64,000 nt of DNA, taken from contig NC_087070.1 of NCBI RefSeq assembly GCF_963678635.1, positions 46,109,467 through 46,173,466 on the forward strand, read 5' to 3'. This DNA comes from Symsagittifera roscoffensis. Its lineage: Eukaryota; Xenacoelomorpha; Acoela; Convolutidae. The position numbers and the translations under genes were made by a program. This document shows positions 11,419-21,626 of this stretch, in pieces. The notes below the pieces were generated by a model that was not told where the DNA came from, did no database searches, and worked only from the letters and a program-made list of their open reading frames with translations. The stretch's first letter is position 1, and every line of letters starts with the position of its first letter.

Positions 11419-11569
11419 CTAACATGCAAGACTGGTTCCGCCGACGAAATTGGTGCCTGGATTCTTGATCATGTACTTCACATCGTCTTGAAGGGGTCCC
11501 TGTAGTTTGATGTAGTCTAGAATCGGATCTGCTTTCCGGTTTATATTCACATTACAGTCTGACATACAT
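11419..11569 (-). CDS. Candidate terminal exon, unknown protein
   Basis: On the minus strand, after a CCTAG acceptor, 49 codons of ordinary (not repeat-like) composition end at a TAG (11419-11421). They include a CMSDCNVNINRK start and a LACK-free C-terminal TSLAC. GC content and codon variety exceed those of the flanks. The open frame continues about 20 codons further upstream, reading a tryptophan-rich VWGPWPRC, so the exon may begin earlier. Phase fits a donor at 14743 (AG|A). I recognise no family. It could be the 3' end of a second gene nested in YIPF3 intron 1. Confidence 0.35.
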
Positions 11570-11739
11570 CTAGGCCAGGGTCCCCAAACTTGTTTTTTAA
11601 ATGAAATCTTTTCTTTTATTTAGAGCAATGTTATTATTCATGGAAAACTTGCAAGGTCTTTTATCTCCTCCTTACATGCAATTTTTACAAAAAGTATTTG
11701 ATCAAATTGGCCGACTGATTTTACCGTTGCAATTAGCAA

Positions 11740-13025
11740 GCTTATTGCAATCGGGTACTAGACTTTTCCCCCAAATACTTTTGTCCACAAAAATCATCTC
11801 CTGGATTCATTCATTGAGTGGGCTTTCTGTCGCAACAGACGAATTTTGAGCCTTTACCATTTTAAAAATCTGATCTTTATATCTCAGCCTTATGCTATGT
11901 CGACTTAGTGGCCTCATGTTGCGTTGTTTGATTGGCGAAAAAAGTTTGTGTGCGTGTGTTTTGAGAGGGAGGGCGCCTCAAAATGTTTCATTCGTTTTTA
12001 AGTCTTTACCTTTGGGATAAGTAAATGTATTGCAATTGGGTACTAGAATTTTGTCCTGTGAATCACAGTGTTCACGGGACTCACTCCTGGACTCATTCAC
12101 CTCTTTTTCCTCTCTCTTGCAAATCCTAGTCCTCTTTTTTTTTTTACTAATATTGAGCATGTTTTAGAGCTTTTTAGTAGTTAGACTTGCGAAAGCAAAT
12201 GTCTTTTATCGGAAACTAGACTTGTATCCTAAGGTCTGGGGTTCGAGTCCCGGCTGGGTTTTTCTTCAGTACGTATGAAATTATATACATTTTCCGGGAA
12301 AAATTGAATTGTCGGTTTTTTGTTTTTCTGTATATGTTTTGTCAGCTTAAATGCTAGCAGTTTTTGTTGTAGATGCAACATTTTTAGATGTTTTCCTGTA
12401 ATTTATTAAATTAGTAGCCCTGACTTTGTATATTTTCGTTTTTATTATTTTGTTTCACTTGAAAGCTTCATTTGGCCAAAATGTTTTTGGCATATGTTTT
12501 ATCGGCTTAGTTACCTTGATTTGTGTCGCCTCAATATCAACAACTTTTCTTAACTTTTTTCTTTTCGGCTCAGTGAGCGGATTAGAGCTACTTTTTTGGT
12601 TCAATAAACGCCTTATAGGCATAGTCGCCGCTCGTTAAAAAATTAAAGACTTGTTTATTTTTATCTCTTTAAAAAAATTAATAAATTCAAACAAATTGTT
12701 TCCTATTATTATTTTCAAAAAAACGTCGTTCGAAGTCTTTTTTGTTATTTCTTGAGCGTGATGCTGTTTCAATTCTGCAGTTTAAGCATCGCAAGTGGCA
12801 CGAAGCTTAGCTTTGCCTTTGTGTTAAAAATTTTTCGGCTGAAAGTTTTTCTGCTCAGTTATTTTTCGCTTCGGTACCGCCTGGTAAAGTTTTTTCCGAT
12901 GCTAATTTTACGTTCTGTCTTTTTTTTCAAAACTAGCTCCATTCATTTTAATGTTTTTGATTTGTTTTTTGCCTTACCGGCTTTCTTGTATTGTATAGCA
13001 AGTGGTGCGAAGCAAGTGTGAAAAT
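11740..13025 (+). repeat. T-rich dispersed repeat block A
   Basis: This block shares several segments with 17080-18110 and 18730-18780. They include a GGGTACTAGACTTTT-type motif (near 11756, 12039, 17111 and 18739) and a GACTTAGTGGCCTCAT segment followed by GTTTGTGTGCG (near 11900, 17620 and 17760). A CCGATGCTAATTTT...GCAAGTGGTGCGAAG stretch is also shared (12895-13020 and 17955-18095). Near 12236 a B-box-like GGGGTTCGAGTCCCGG remains, with no matching A box. ORFs here are T-rich noise. Confidence 0.65.
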
Positions 13026-13167
13026 TGACATGCGGACGAATTAAGTCTTGACCAACATGTTTGGCATTGATTTTTAGCTTTGTAAAACCATTCGTCACGC
13101 TGTAAATTTAATGATCGTTCGTGCCTATAGATTAACAAGACTGCTCGTATCAGGGCGAAGCCCTAAA

Positions 13168-13622
13168 TGTTCCGACTGCCTTTTATTGCTTAATAAAATG
13201 TAATAAAAATGAAAAAAAAAATTCTAAAATTTGAAATTTTTTATGAAAATCATCCCCCCACACGCCATATAAAGTACAAAAGGATAGATTTCGCTCCTTG
13301 TAACAAATCAATTATGGCAAATAAGCTTCTTCCAATTAATTTGGAGCGATTTCTAAGACAGATTAAATCTCCGCTTACGCGTTAATAGCGCGAACGAATT
13401 ATATCGCGCGTTAATTGTCCCAAATTGGTCAAAATGGCAATCTTTAAACCCTCATAACTTCACGAAAAATGATCACAGGTGAAATATCTTTTCAAATATA
13501 AGCTCAGGACAACAATAGCTTTCGAATGATATAAAAAAATTCCGTCAAAAATTTGTCTGAAGAAAAAAAAACCCCACCCCGAGCACAAATATTCCGTTAC
13601 TTTCGTATCGAAAGTCGGAACA
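13168..13622. mobile_element. MITE with TGTTCCGACT termini
   Basis: Short inverted termini, TGTTCCGACT at 13168-13177 and AGTCGGAACA at 13613-13622, bound about 455 bp of non-coding DNA. An inverted, partial relative of its right half lies at about 39957-40120, sharing TTCCGACTTTCGA, TTTGTGCTC and CAGACAAATTT. No clear target duplication was seen. Confidence 0.55.
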
Positions 13623-14742
13623 ATTAAGCCATGTCAAGCATATTTGGGCTTCATACTTAACCACGCATTATGGAAAACCACTCATTACACCATAAAATCG
13701 ATGTTTATGCAAGGGCGTGGGAATAAAAAAGAGCTTAGATCCTTAATATTACGAGGCTCAGTTAGTAGAAGCAGTAACCGCTAAATGAACAAACTCCAGT
13801 TGTGCATTTGAACCGAACAAGAGGGGCTACGACTAACGAATTTTTTAAGATTATACAGTCAAATTCTGATTTTTTTCCACAATTTGGAGCCAACTATGTC
13901 AAGTCCATGCACTTAAGCCGGCTAAGTTTTTGTTCCTTTCGTTCCCATACTTCTGCGGTTATTAAGTTAGTTCGAATGTCTTAGAGGCTACGGCAGAACC
14001 TTGCAATCGAAATGGATTTGTTAGCTCTCCTCTCCGAGTTGCTAAAAAAATTTGCTTTTTTGTTTTTACAAAATATGATTATTAAAGTCTTTGGTATTTT
14101 GTTTTACGGGCGGATTTTCAAGAAACCGCCCTATCTTAGAGCCGAAATTACATCAGAATAACGTAACAATTGCGTAAAAACAATGAAATTCTGCTGTTAT
14201 GTTGCATAACAATATTAGCGCACCTTTCGATTTCGGTTTTGAAAAACCATATGCAATGAAATTTGGCATGATGAACAATTGAACAACTGTGAACTTTTTT
14301 GGTCTCTTTTTCCTTCCCCCCCCCCCACCGCACACAAATATGAATTTTATAGTCTAGCGAGTGGTTTTACAAGGTTAATTATGAAGACCAAATATGTTTG
14401 TTATGGCCTAATCAGTCTGCATGTCAATTTTCATGACAATCGGACAAAGTGAACAGTAATTTCAAATTGAAAAATTTGCAGGTGGGGGGGGGGAAGGAAA
14501 AAGATCCCTTTTTTGTTCTTAATACCTCACAACATAACATCCCACGTTTAGCCATAATCGCCCGTATAACAACTATTAAAAAAAGAAACTTTAAAAAGTG
14601 GGGGAAAGTGGAATAGAGTTTGTTAGTTTTCGGCTTTTTGGCCCTTCGGCTTGCTGGCCTAGTATTATATTAAGCTTAGTTTTAGTCCCTCCCCCACACG
14701 CCCAAAAACGTCAGAAATGTTTGCCTGTTTTGTGACCCTGAC

Positions 14743-14881
14743 CTGCGCAGTGGCTGTGGCAGAGGGGGGCGTGGCTGTTTGGTCTTGAAGAAGCCGAACT
14801 TGTGCCATGGGTTGTTTGAAATAGGTTTCACGGCGTCCATAGTCAGCGGCTGCAAACTGAGCTGAAACGACCACAAAATAG
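14743..14881 (-). CDS. Candidate internal exon, unknown protein
   Basis: A GC-richer stretch on the minus strand is bounded by a good acceptor (TTTTGCAG|CTATT) and a donor (GCGCAG|GTCAGG). Two frames are open through it. One reads a proline-rich PWHKFGFFKTKQPRPPLPQ and would join in phase with the exon at 11569-11419. The other reads an alanine/threonine-rich segment. No family is recognised, and it may be a chance ORF in repeat DNA. Confidence 0.22.
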
Positions 14882-16332
14882 CTGCAAAATGATTCATCCT
14901 GTCGAATACTTTGAAATAAATCATGGCTTAGAGCTTAGCTGAACATAGATCAGTAGAGGAGTTATAGAAAAGAGTCGATGGCTCTTCCACCCACCCACGC
15001 ACATGTCCTCCGCCATAATTTTAGTTTGTTGTTTTCAGTTTATAAAGCAGTTAACTTAGCAGTTAGATTAAATAGTGATGTATTTCGATGGAGCTTCTGA
15101 AGACAATGTCAAATTAGTGTCTCAAATTTGGGATGTGTAGTGGGGGATACAGGAAAGAGCCGATTTGCCTTACCGTGTCTCCTCGGTAGGTTACTGTCGG
15201 CCCAAGAACTCCACTCGCATGGGCCATCTTGTCTCTTTCTTTTTCTCTCTCTCTCCCTTCCACCTCCTCCGAGACAACTCACAGCGAGTGTATTTTAGGA
15301 GGGTAAGAGGGACAATAGAAGGAAGGCGTGAGGGGGACTAAGTTGGTCAAAATATGGTGTACTAGTTCTATCGTGTAAAATGGAAGAGGTCCTTGTTTGT
15401 AGAGAATTTATTGAAATAATGAGGTTTCAAGACACGTGCTTAAGAAAAGGCACGTGCCTTAATTGTTACTTATTGAAGTACGGGTAATATCATAACACTA
15501 TTTTAAACCCAGGTATGAAGAACAAATCTTCACAAAAATTAGTTTTTTCACCATAATAAGTTTCATTGTATTATGACAACGTTAAATTAGTTTTTCAAAG
15601 TTGGAATCCAAATGGGGGGGGGGGGCTGGAAAAGAGCCCATCGGGCCTTTTTTTTACCGTTCTCTTCACCATGATGATTGTTTCATCTGAAAGTTATTAT
15701 GTTCATACTTTTACCCAAGGGATCGTAGTGCAATACTGCGAATCAGCTTTTTTTGAAACTAAGTCGCAAATGAAGTGCTCATTTGATGACACATTTGGTA
15801 TATTTCCAAGTATTGGTAATTTTTCAGCATTTGTAGCTGATTTATTGGCGGCTACTTTTTTAGCGGCCCTGCAATTTTTTCCTTTTCAAAAACTATCCGC
15901 CCAAATATCAGATCAAGAGTTCAACTTAAAGAACCGGTGTTAGGAATTGTCCCTGCATAAAACGTCCTGTATTTTGTAGAAAACAGTTGTGGCCATAAAA
16001 ATTGACCAATCAGCTTGACTGTTTTTTGGCTACATTGCCAAATCTGAGATTAAAAATACCCTCGAAAGAACAGGTATTAGAAATTTTTTCTGCAAAAGCA
16101 ACTACAACCTAATTTTTGTAGAGAATCAGTTCTGGTCTTATAAAAGGTCTATTTTGTGAAATTTTAACCGTTTTTTGGGAAACAGTTGGCCTTTGTCGAA
16201 AACTATCCTGCATAATCGGAAATCAAGGATTCAATCGAAAGAGTTAGTGCTAATAAAGGGATGTTATCTGCATTGTGGCTATGCCTTTTTTATTAGAGAA
16301 CAGCAATGTTGTTTCCTCTTGTTTGTTTCCAA

Positions 16333-16402
16333 ACGACCGTGGCGAGCATGCTAGGACTGAGACTAATGTACCGGTCAGAGGTTCAATTCCGGCATATTGA
16401 AT
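16333..16402 (+). repeat. tRNA-like fragment (SINE head)
   Basis: A stretch starting ACCGTGGCGAGC contains an A-box-like segment and a B box, AGGTTCAATTCCGG, about 45 bases apart. Pairing of the arms is poor, so this is a tRNA-derived repeat rather than a tRNA gene. The start resembles the SINE at 9516. Confidence 0.5.
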
Positions 16403-17079
16403 AGTTTTGTTTTTATTTGGCTACACTTTTGCTGCATAGCATTGGCTATTTGATACAACTGTAGCTGCTATATTGTTAGCTAGTGTTGATAAAGTTTCAA
16501 CAGAATGGTATAGAAGCAATTCCGGCACATTTTGAAGTTTTTTCGAGTCTTCATCTTTTTTTTTTCGTGTTTTACTTTTTAATTGGCTTTTGGAACTTTT
16601 TTGCCGTGTTCTTGGTTGTGTTTGCCAATTGCAGCTTCGCCTGTGTCGATATTTATTAGCGATTGCCTCATAATTGGCAGTTTGTTCTGTTAAGTTTTTT
16701 TAAATTCTCTCGCTTGAACTTGATTGTGTGTTTCGCTTCATTATCTTCGCTTCAACATGAAGTTCCCTCGGTCCATGTGCTTACGCTTGCAATTAGGAAG
16801 CGTATCAAATCGAAATATAGACTTCTTCTGCGTTACCAATTGTTCAAAAAAATCACTTCAATGATTGGTAACAGCACTTACGCTACATTAGCCTGCTGAC
16901 ATGTACTTTTTAAAAATATTATCATGCTCATTAAACTACTGTATTACCGATTGATGTTAAATTACTCTCCAGTAGTTTATTAGTTTTCCTGATTTTGCAA
17001 TTTTTCTTTTTTTGGTCTCTTTGTATGTTTCTTCGGCAGTTTTCAGAGCCTGAACTTTATTCAGTTTCAAGTTATTTTT

Positions 17080-18780
17080 ACCCTTGCTTTAAGCAAGGGT
17101 ATTGCAATCGTGTACTAGACTTTTTCCCGTAAATAAATTTGTTCACAGAATGGTCAAAGTTAGAAAAGGTAACTTTGGGGTCAGTTCATGAATTCAAACT
17201 TCTTTGCGTCTCCAGCAACGAATGCACCTGGGACGGCAAAGGTACTCGATCGAATCTGACAGGACCTGATTTTTTTTGAACCGCAAATAGTCCGTTTCAA
17301 AAAAATGAACGGCTATTCATTTTCTGCTTATGTTTTATCGGCTTAGTTGCCATATTGCAGAATTGTTTGTTTTTCAGTTTATTTACCTTATAGTTGCTCT
17401 TAGTGTTCTGATTTACTTCTGCTGTTTGTAACTTTTCTATCCTTGACTCGTATATTTTCTTTTTTATGATTTTTTTCGCCTAAAAACTTTTTTCTGCCCA
17501 AATGATTTCGGCTTGTTTTTTATCAGCTTAGTGACCTAATTTCGAGTCGTTTCAACGGAAACATCGCTTTGTTTTTGTTTCCTTTTTCTCGGCTTGATGG
17601 ATTTCGGCATATATAATATCGACTAATTGACCTCATATTGCGTCTTTCAACGAGCGAAAAAGTTTGTGTGCGCGTGTCTGTGTTTTGAAGATGAGTTGAA
17701 CTTTTCGACTTTTTATTTTCCTTTTTTGGGCTTCATAGGTTTCGGCCTTTTTTTACATCGACTTAGTGGCCTCATATTGTGTCATTTGACGAGCAAATCA
17801 AGTTTTTTTGAGAGTTTGTGTGTGTTGAAGATGAGTGGGGTTTTATAAAACTTTCATAAAAATTAAGTCGCGTTGATTTTTTTGGCTTTAAGTTTGGCCA
17901 TAAGGTTTCTGACAAGGTATTTTTGGCTTTGTTACCGCTGGGTACATTATATTCCGATGCTAATTTCAAATTGGCATATTTCTGTTTCGAATCTAATCTT
18001 ATTCATTTTGATAGATCTAGTTTTTTTTGACATTTTCGGTTTTTTTCTCTTCAATTTTTTAACTTGTTTTGTAATGCAAGTGGTGCGAAGCTCGGCTTTG
18101 CCTCTGTATAATAAAATTGGTTGTAATTTTCATTTATTCCCATAATCTATTTTTAATAGCTCTGTTGCTTAAAAGGTTCAATCGGCAATTAATTTTTGAC
18201 CAATTTTTTGTCGGCATAGTCGCCTCTCATTGCGTCATTTGTAGGGTGATATTACATATTTAGGCGGTTTTGCTTCATCTATTTGTTGCGGCAATTTTTT
18301 TGTCTTCGGTTCAAACGACGTCTACCGCTGGATAATTTTTGCTATTCTTAAAATATCAAAGCTAAATAAATTTTGTCTGAAAGCTAATTGAACGCTGGCA
18401 GTTTTTTTCTTGTTGAGTCATTGAACGTAATTCAGACCCTTATATAGGTCGTGATTTTTTTTTTGTTTTAATTTCAAGTAAGGTCTTAAAAATTATTCAG
18501 GCTCAAATTCACTTCGCGGTCTGAGTTTTGTTTTCTTTTCAAGTTCAGTTCATTTCCTTCTTTAAAATGAATGCAAACTCCACTATCAAACAGAAAAAGT
18601 AACACAAAATGTGAATAACTTCCAATTTCAAAAATGGATTTTATTTTTGATATTTTTCAGCTCTATTAAAAGTTTTCCTATTGATCCAGTTTTCTTAAAT
18701 GGGGTTAATTTTATTTCACTTGCTTGAGCGAGTGACTTGTAATTGGGAACTAGACTTTTTTTCCCGTAAACAACCTTTAG
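17080..18780 (+). repeat. T-rich dispersed repeat block B
   Basis: This block is homologous in patches to 11740-13025. Within it, the GACTTAGTGGCCTCATATTG segment itself occurs twice, about 145 bp apart (near 17620 and 17760), so part of the block is an imperfect tandem duplication. No coding content is supported. Confidence 0.6.
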
Positions 18781-18853
18781 TACACTTTCTGACGACATTC
18801 TGACATGCTTAAAGGCTGACTGACATGCTTAATTTCATAAAAATTCAAATAAA

Positions 18854-18890
18854 TAGTCTATTTTGGCGCCTTCGACGCCGAAATAGACTA
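18854..18890. repeat. Short inverted repeat
   Basis: Arms of 15 bp (TAGTCTATTTTGGCG and CGCCGAAATAGACTA, one mismatch) flank a 7-base loop. It would form a compact GC-clamped hairpin in either strand. Confidence 0.8.
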
Positions 18891-19683
18891 ATTTTGAGAG
18901 GAAGCCCGCTTAAAAAAACGCGATTTTTTTGTCAACATTTTCCAAAAAGTGCCCAAAAACGGCTTTTCAAAAATTTGACTGTAGCGCTAGAATTTTTCTC
19001 CAAGTACGATCGTTGTAGTGTTCTGGGACTGCTCGGAAACTAAAGGTCTTTATAGTGTTCTGGTTGCCGCACGAAAAAAAGGTCGACAAAATGTTCAAAC
19101 AATTTTTGAACATCCGCCCCCACCCTTCGAGAAAATTCTAAAACTGCCCCTGGCTACCACAAATAATCATCGGAGAGAAATGACTGATAAATCACATTAA
19201 AGCTTCTACAGTCGTGATTCGGAAAGTTTTGAAAAAGTTTGTCAGCGTCGAAAGAAATCGGTTGAAAATTTACGAGTTTTGTCTGAATTCGAGCGAAGAA
19301 AGCAAGTGAAGGCTTACAATAGCTTATTTTAAATAATGGCTCAAAAGCTTACATTAGCTGAATTTAAAACGTAAAAACTTAGTTTTACCCGAGTGAACTT
19401 AGTTTTTTTGAGTGTTTTAGCGCCTTTAGGAATCAAAAAATTCATAAAAACTGCTAAAAGTTTGAAATTTTAATTTTTTTTTTGGTTTTCTTGGCATTTT
19501 TCTTTAAAAATTGTTTTTCAATCTGCTTATTTTAATATGACTGTCCAATATGCCTTTTCTTTAGTTTTTAGTTCAGATCTTTTTATCACACCACGCCGAA
19601 AAAACTACACTACGTTGAAAAAAAAACTTTTTTAGACTATGGTCGGATCATTCCAAGCTACTTGCACAGTAACCGGCTATCCT

Positions 19684-19785
19684 TGTTAATAATTAGTAAT
19701 TGTTATGAATTAGTAATTGTTAATAATGAGTAATTGTTAATAATTAGTAATTGTTGAAAATTCTTAATTGTTAATAATTAGATAG
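19684..19785 (+). repeat. AT-rich minisatellite before YIPF3 exon 2
   Basis: Tandem imperfect copies of a 12-15 bp unit (TTAATAATTAGTAATTG) run up to about 20 bases before the exon 2 acceptor, where the polypyrimidine tract would normally sit. Confidence 0.85.
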
Positions 19786-19804
19786 CTTTGAAGTGCTGTT
19801 GCAG

Positions 19805-19962
19805 GTGTTGTCGTTCACTGGCTATGCTCTGGTGGCGCCCTGTGTGATAGTACTACTCTCCGCCATATTCCACCCAGTGCATGACCACCTTTTCTTCTAC
19901 CTCCTCTGGCTATTCATCGGGGGACTCACAGCTGCCAGACTAGCCACTGCATTCGCATCCAG
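19805..19962 (+). CDS. YIPF3: YIPF3-like protein, coding exon 2
   Basis: This exon follows the acceptor GTTGCAG and opens in phase 0 with VLSFTGYALVAPC, continuing directly from the SFIQ that ends exon 1. It encodes membrane spans 3 and 4: a hydrophobic run to IFHPVHDH, then LFFYLLWLFIGGLTAARLATAFAS. The linker and the LWLFIGGLTAARL stretch match the YIPF3 family. The exon ends CATCCAG|GTATTA, leaving two bases of an arginine codon that exon 3 completes. Confidence 0.93.
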
Positions 19963-20423
19963 GTATTACTATATTTATTGATAATAGACATGTTGGCCTT
20001 ATTGGTGTTCTTAATAACCAAATTATTAACTAATTGGTCAATTTTTGAAAACAAGTTTATTATTTATTTATGTTCCGCCGTATTTACGTTCCGCCAGTAA
20101 GATAGCAGTGCATCAGAGAAAATTGGGCACTTTGCTCAAAAAAATTGGAAGTCGGGCTCTTCAAGTTTCCCATTCATTTTGCCAAAATTTTAACTTCAAA
20201 TTGTTTAAAAATTGTTCCTACGGCAAATTTCTCTATAAAATGTGTAAAAAAAAGTTGTTCACTTGTTCATACATACACGTTTTATTGTTGATTAGAACAT
20301 TAAAAGTCATTTGAATTAGACTTTTTCAGTTTGTATATTCAAAAAATTAAAGGGGAAACCGGAAAAGAGCTGGTAACTGGAAAACACGTGTTTACTAAAT
20401 CCGTTAGAACCATTTAACTGTAG

Positions 20424-20559
20424 GGCGGAGGATTCGACACACAGAGTAACTCTTATGGCAGTATCAGCTTCTCTTCACATGCTGTTCATGCTGTATCTTC
20501 ACTTCGCCTACCATTCCACAGCCGAACAGATCAACTCAATCGCAATCCAAATCCAATGA
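20424..20559 (+). CDS. YIPF3: YIPF3-like protein, coding exon 3 (C-terminus)
   Basis: After an AACTGTAG acceptor, the first base completes the split AG|G arginine codon. The frame then runs to the TGA at 20557-20559. It encodes the fifth membrane span and the family motif LHMLFMLYLHFAYH, followed by a short 17-residue tail. Phase, position and motif together make the assignment firm. The tail is much shorter than the long lumenal tail of vertebrate YIPF3. No convincing AATAAA lies close downstream; the first is at 21132, inside the next MITE. Confidence 0.93.
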
Positions 20560-21051
20560 AGGCTTCTATCACATCACTGGGAAAAGTATTTACGAAGTAT
20601 GGGGGAGTGTAAACGAAACAGCACAAAAATGCGGCCACTTCAGTTGAAGAATCAGAATAGTATAGTAGAGAAGGAACTTTGTGTTACATTTCTTCTGAAC
20701 CCTCTGCATTCATTAAGCTCCAAAAAACTAAAGAAATACCTTTATTACTGACTGAGCTAAAGTTTGTAAATTCAATTCTAACAGCAATGTCCCAGTTTCA
20801 ATTAGATCTCAAATATTTTCCTATCAAATTGTATTAATTGGCGTTGCTTTGATAAATATGTATGAGGTTAATGCTTAAAAATTTAGATTCTATCTTTTGA
20901 ATTACTGCAGCAAAAAAAAAGAGTTCTAACCTTAATCCAGTTCGGATGGAGTAAAGGTATTAAATAACTCGATTCTTTTACCGTTTAATTGATTCTATTA
21001 GCTTATTTAGCTTTTCATTTGCGTTTTCCGCAATGCAAATGGACGGAAGTA

Positions 21052-21626
21052 TAGAGAGTTGCAAAAAGTTCGGACAGACAGAATTAATTAAAAAGAGCAA
21101 CTGTCTACACATCAACGAAAATTAAAACTGAAATAAACATAACGTCGAAAGTTCATAATGCAGAGTTACGGGGTCAACTTAACAATCCCCCTTTCAAAGG
21201 GGAAGAGATCGTTAATAAGATTACTTGCAGCGAAATTTCGACCAATCAGAATGCAGCAAAATTCGAGTTTACATACAATGCTCTGGTGCGAAATTACAGT
21301 TCTTATTTACAGGGGTGGAGATTCTTTAGTAGATTCAATAGGGGGATTGTTAAGTAGATCCGAGTTTCGCTCAAAACCTATAACCACGGCGTTCAGTTGC
21401 ATCCGAAGCGTCGAAATAGTTTTTAGTAAAATCTGGATGTTCTTTGCAGTCTTTAAAAATTAGGCTAGCATGATCATCGGATAATCGACAATCTCGCGTT
21501 TTGAATTTGGTCTGACAAAAAATTCAAGGTTGTTCGGCTTCAAATTTTGCATGCAAAAGACCGTCAAAAAGCACTGATTGTTCCTTTTAATTAATTCCGT
21601 CTGTCCGAACTTTTTGCTACTAATTA
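21052..21626. mobile_element. Tc1/mariner-like MITE
   Basis: Terminal inverted repeats of about 50-58 bp (containing GCAAAAAGTTCGGACAGAC) bound 575 bp and are flanked by TA on both sides (21050-21051, 21627-21628). A TA target and a GCAAAAGTTxGGACA-type terminus are typical of the Tc1/mariner superfamily. The 101-codon ORF inside has no transposase features. Confidence 0.75.

Larger units (their letters stand above)
3182..19804 (+). other. YIPF3 intron 1 (about 16.6 kb) hosting a nested gene and transposons
   Basis: The intron is bounded by CAA|GTAAGT and TTGCAG|GTG, both in phase 0, and the protein match runs straight across the junction. It contains the minus-strand RS-rich gene, a SINE, several MITEs, T-rich repeats and two weak minus-strand candidate exons. 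The later YIPF3 intron is only 461 bp, so this one has grown by insertion. Stretches 9830-10390, 15000-16300 and 18200-19680 hold nothing that I can name beyond repeats and homopolymer tracts. Confidence 0.85.

Noticed and set aside
12215..12260. tRNA gene around GGGGTTCGAGTCCCGG
   Set aside because: Only the T-arm/B-box half is present; no A box or acceptor pairing was found upstream.
14310..14495. Long C and G tracts as a G-quadruplex regulatory pair or MITE termini
   Set aside because: The poly-C at about 14317 and poly-G at about 14485 are inversely related, but the similarity does not extend far enough to define an element and no gene is nearby.
14743..14881. Integrin alpha cytoplasmic tail, from the WHKFGFFK resemblance to the GFFKR motif
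   Set aside because: Integrin tails follow a membrane span directly. The 30 codons before this motif are not a membrane segment and no other integrin feature is near.
15566..15943. 125-codon ORF as a gene
   Set aside because: It starts in a poly-G tract, has no family resemblance, and is surrounded by decayed repeats.
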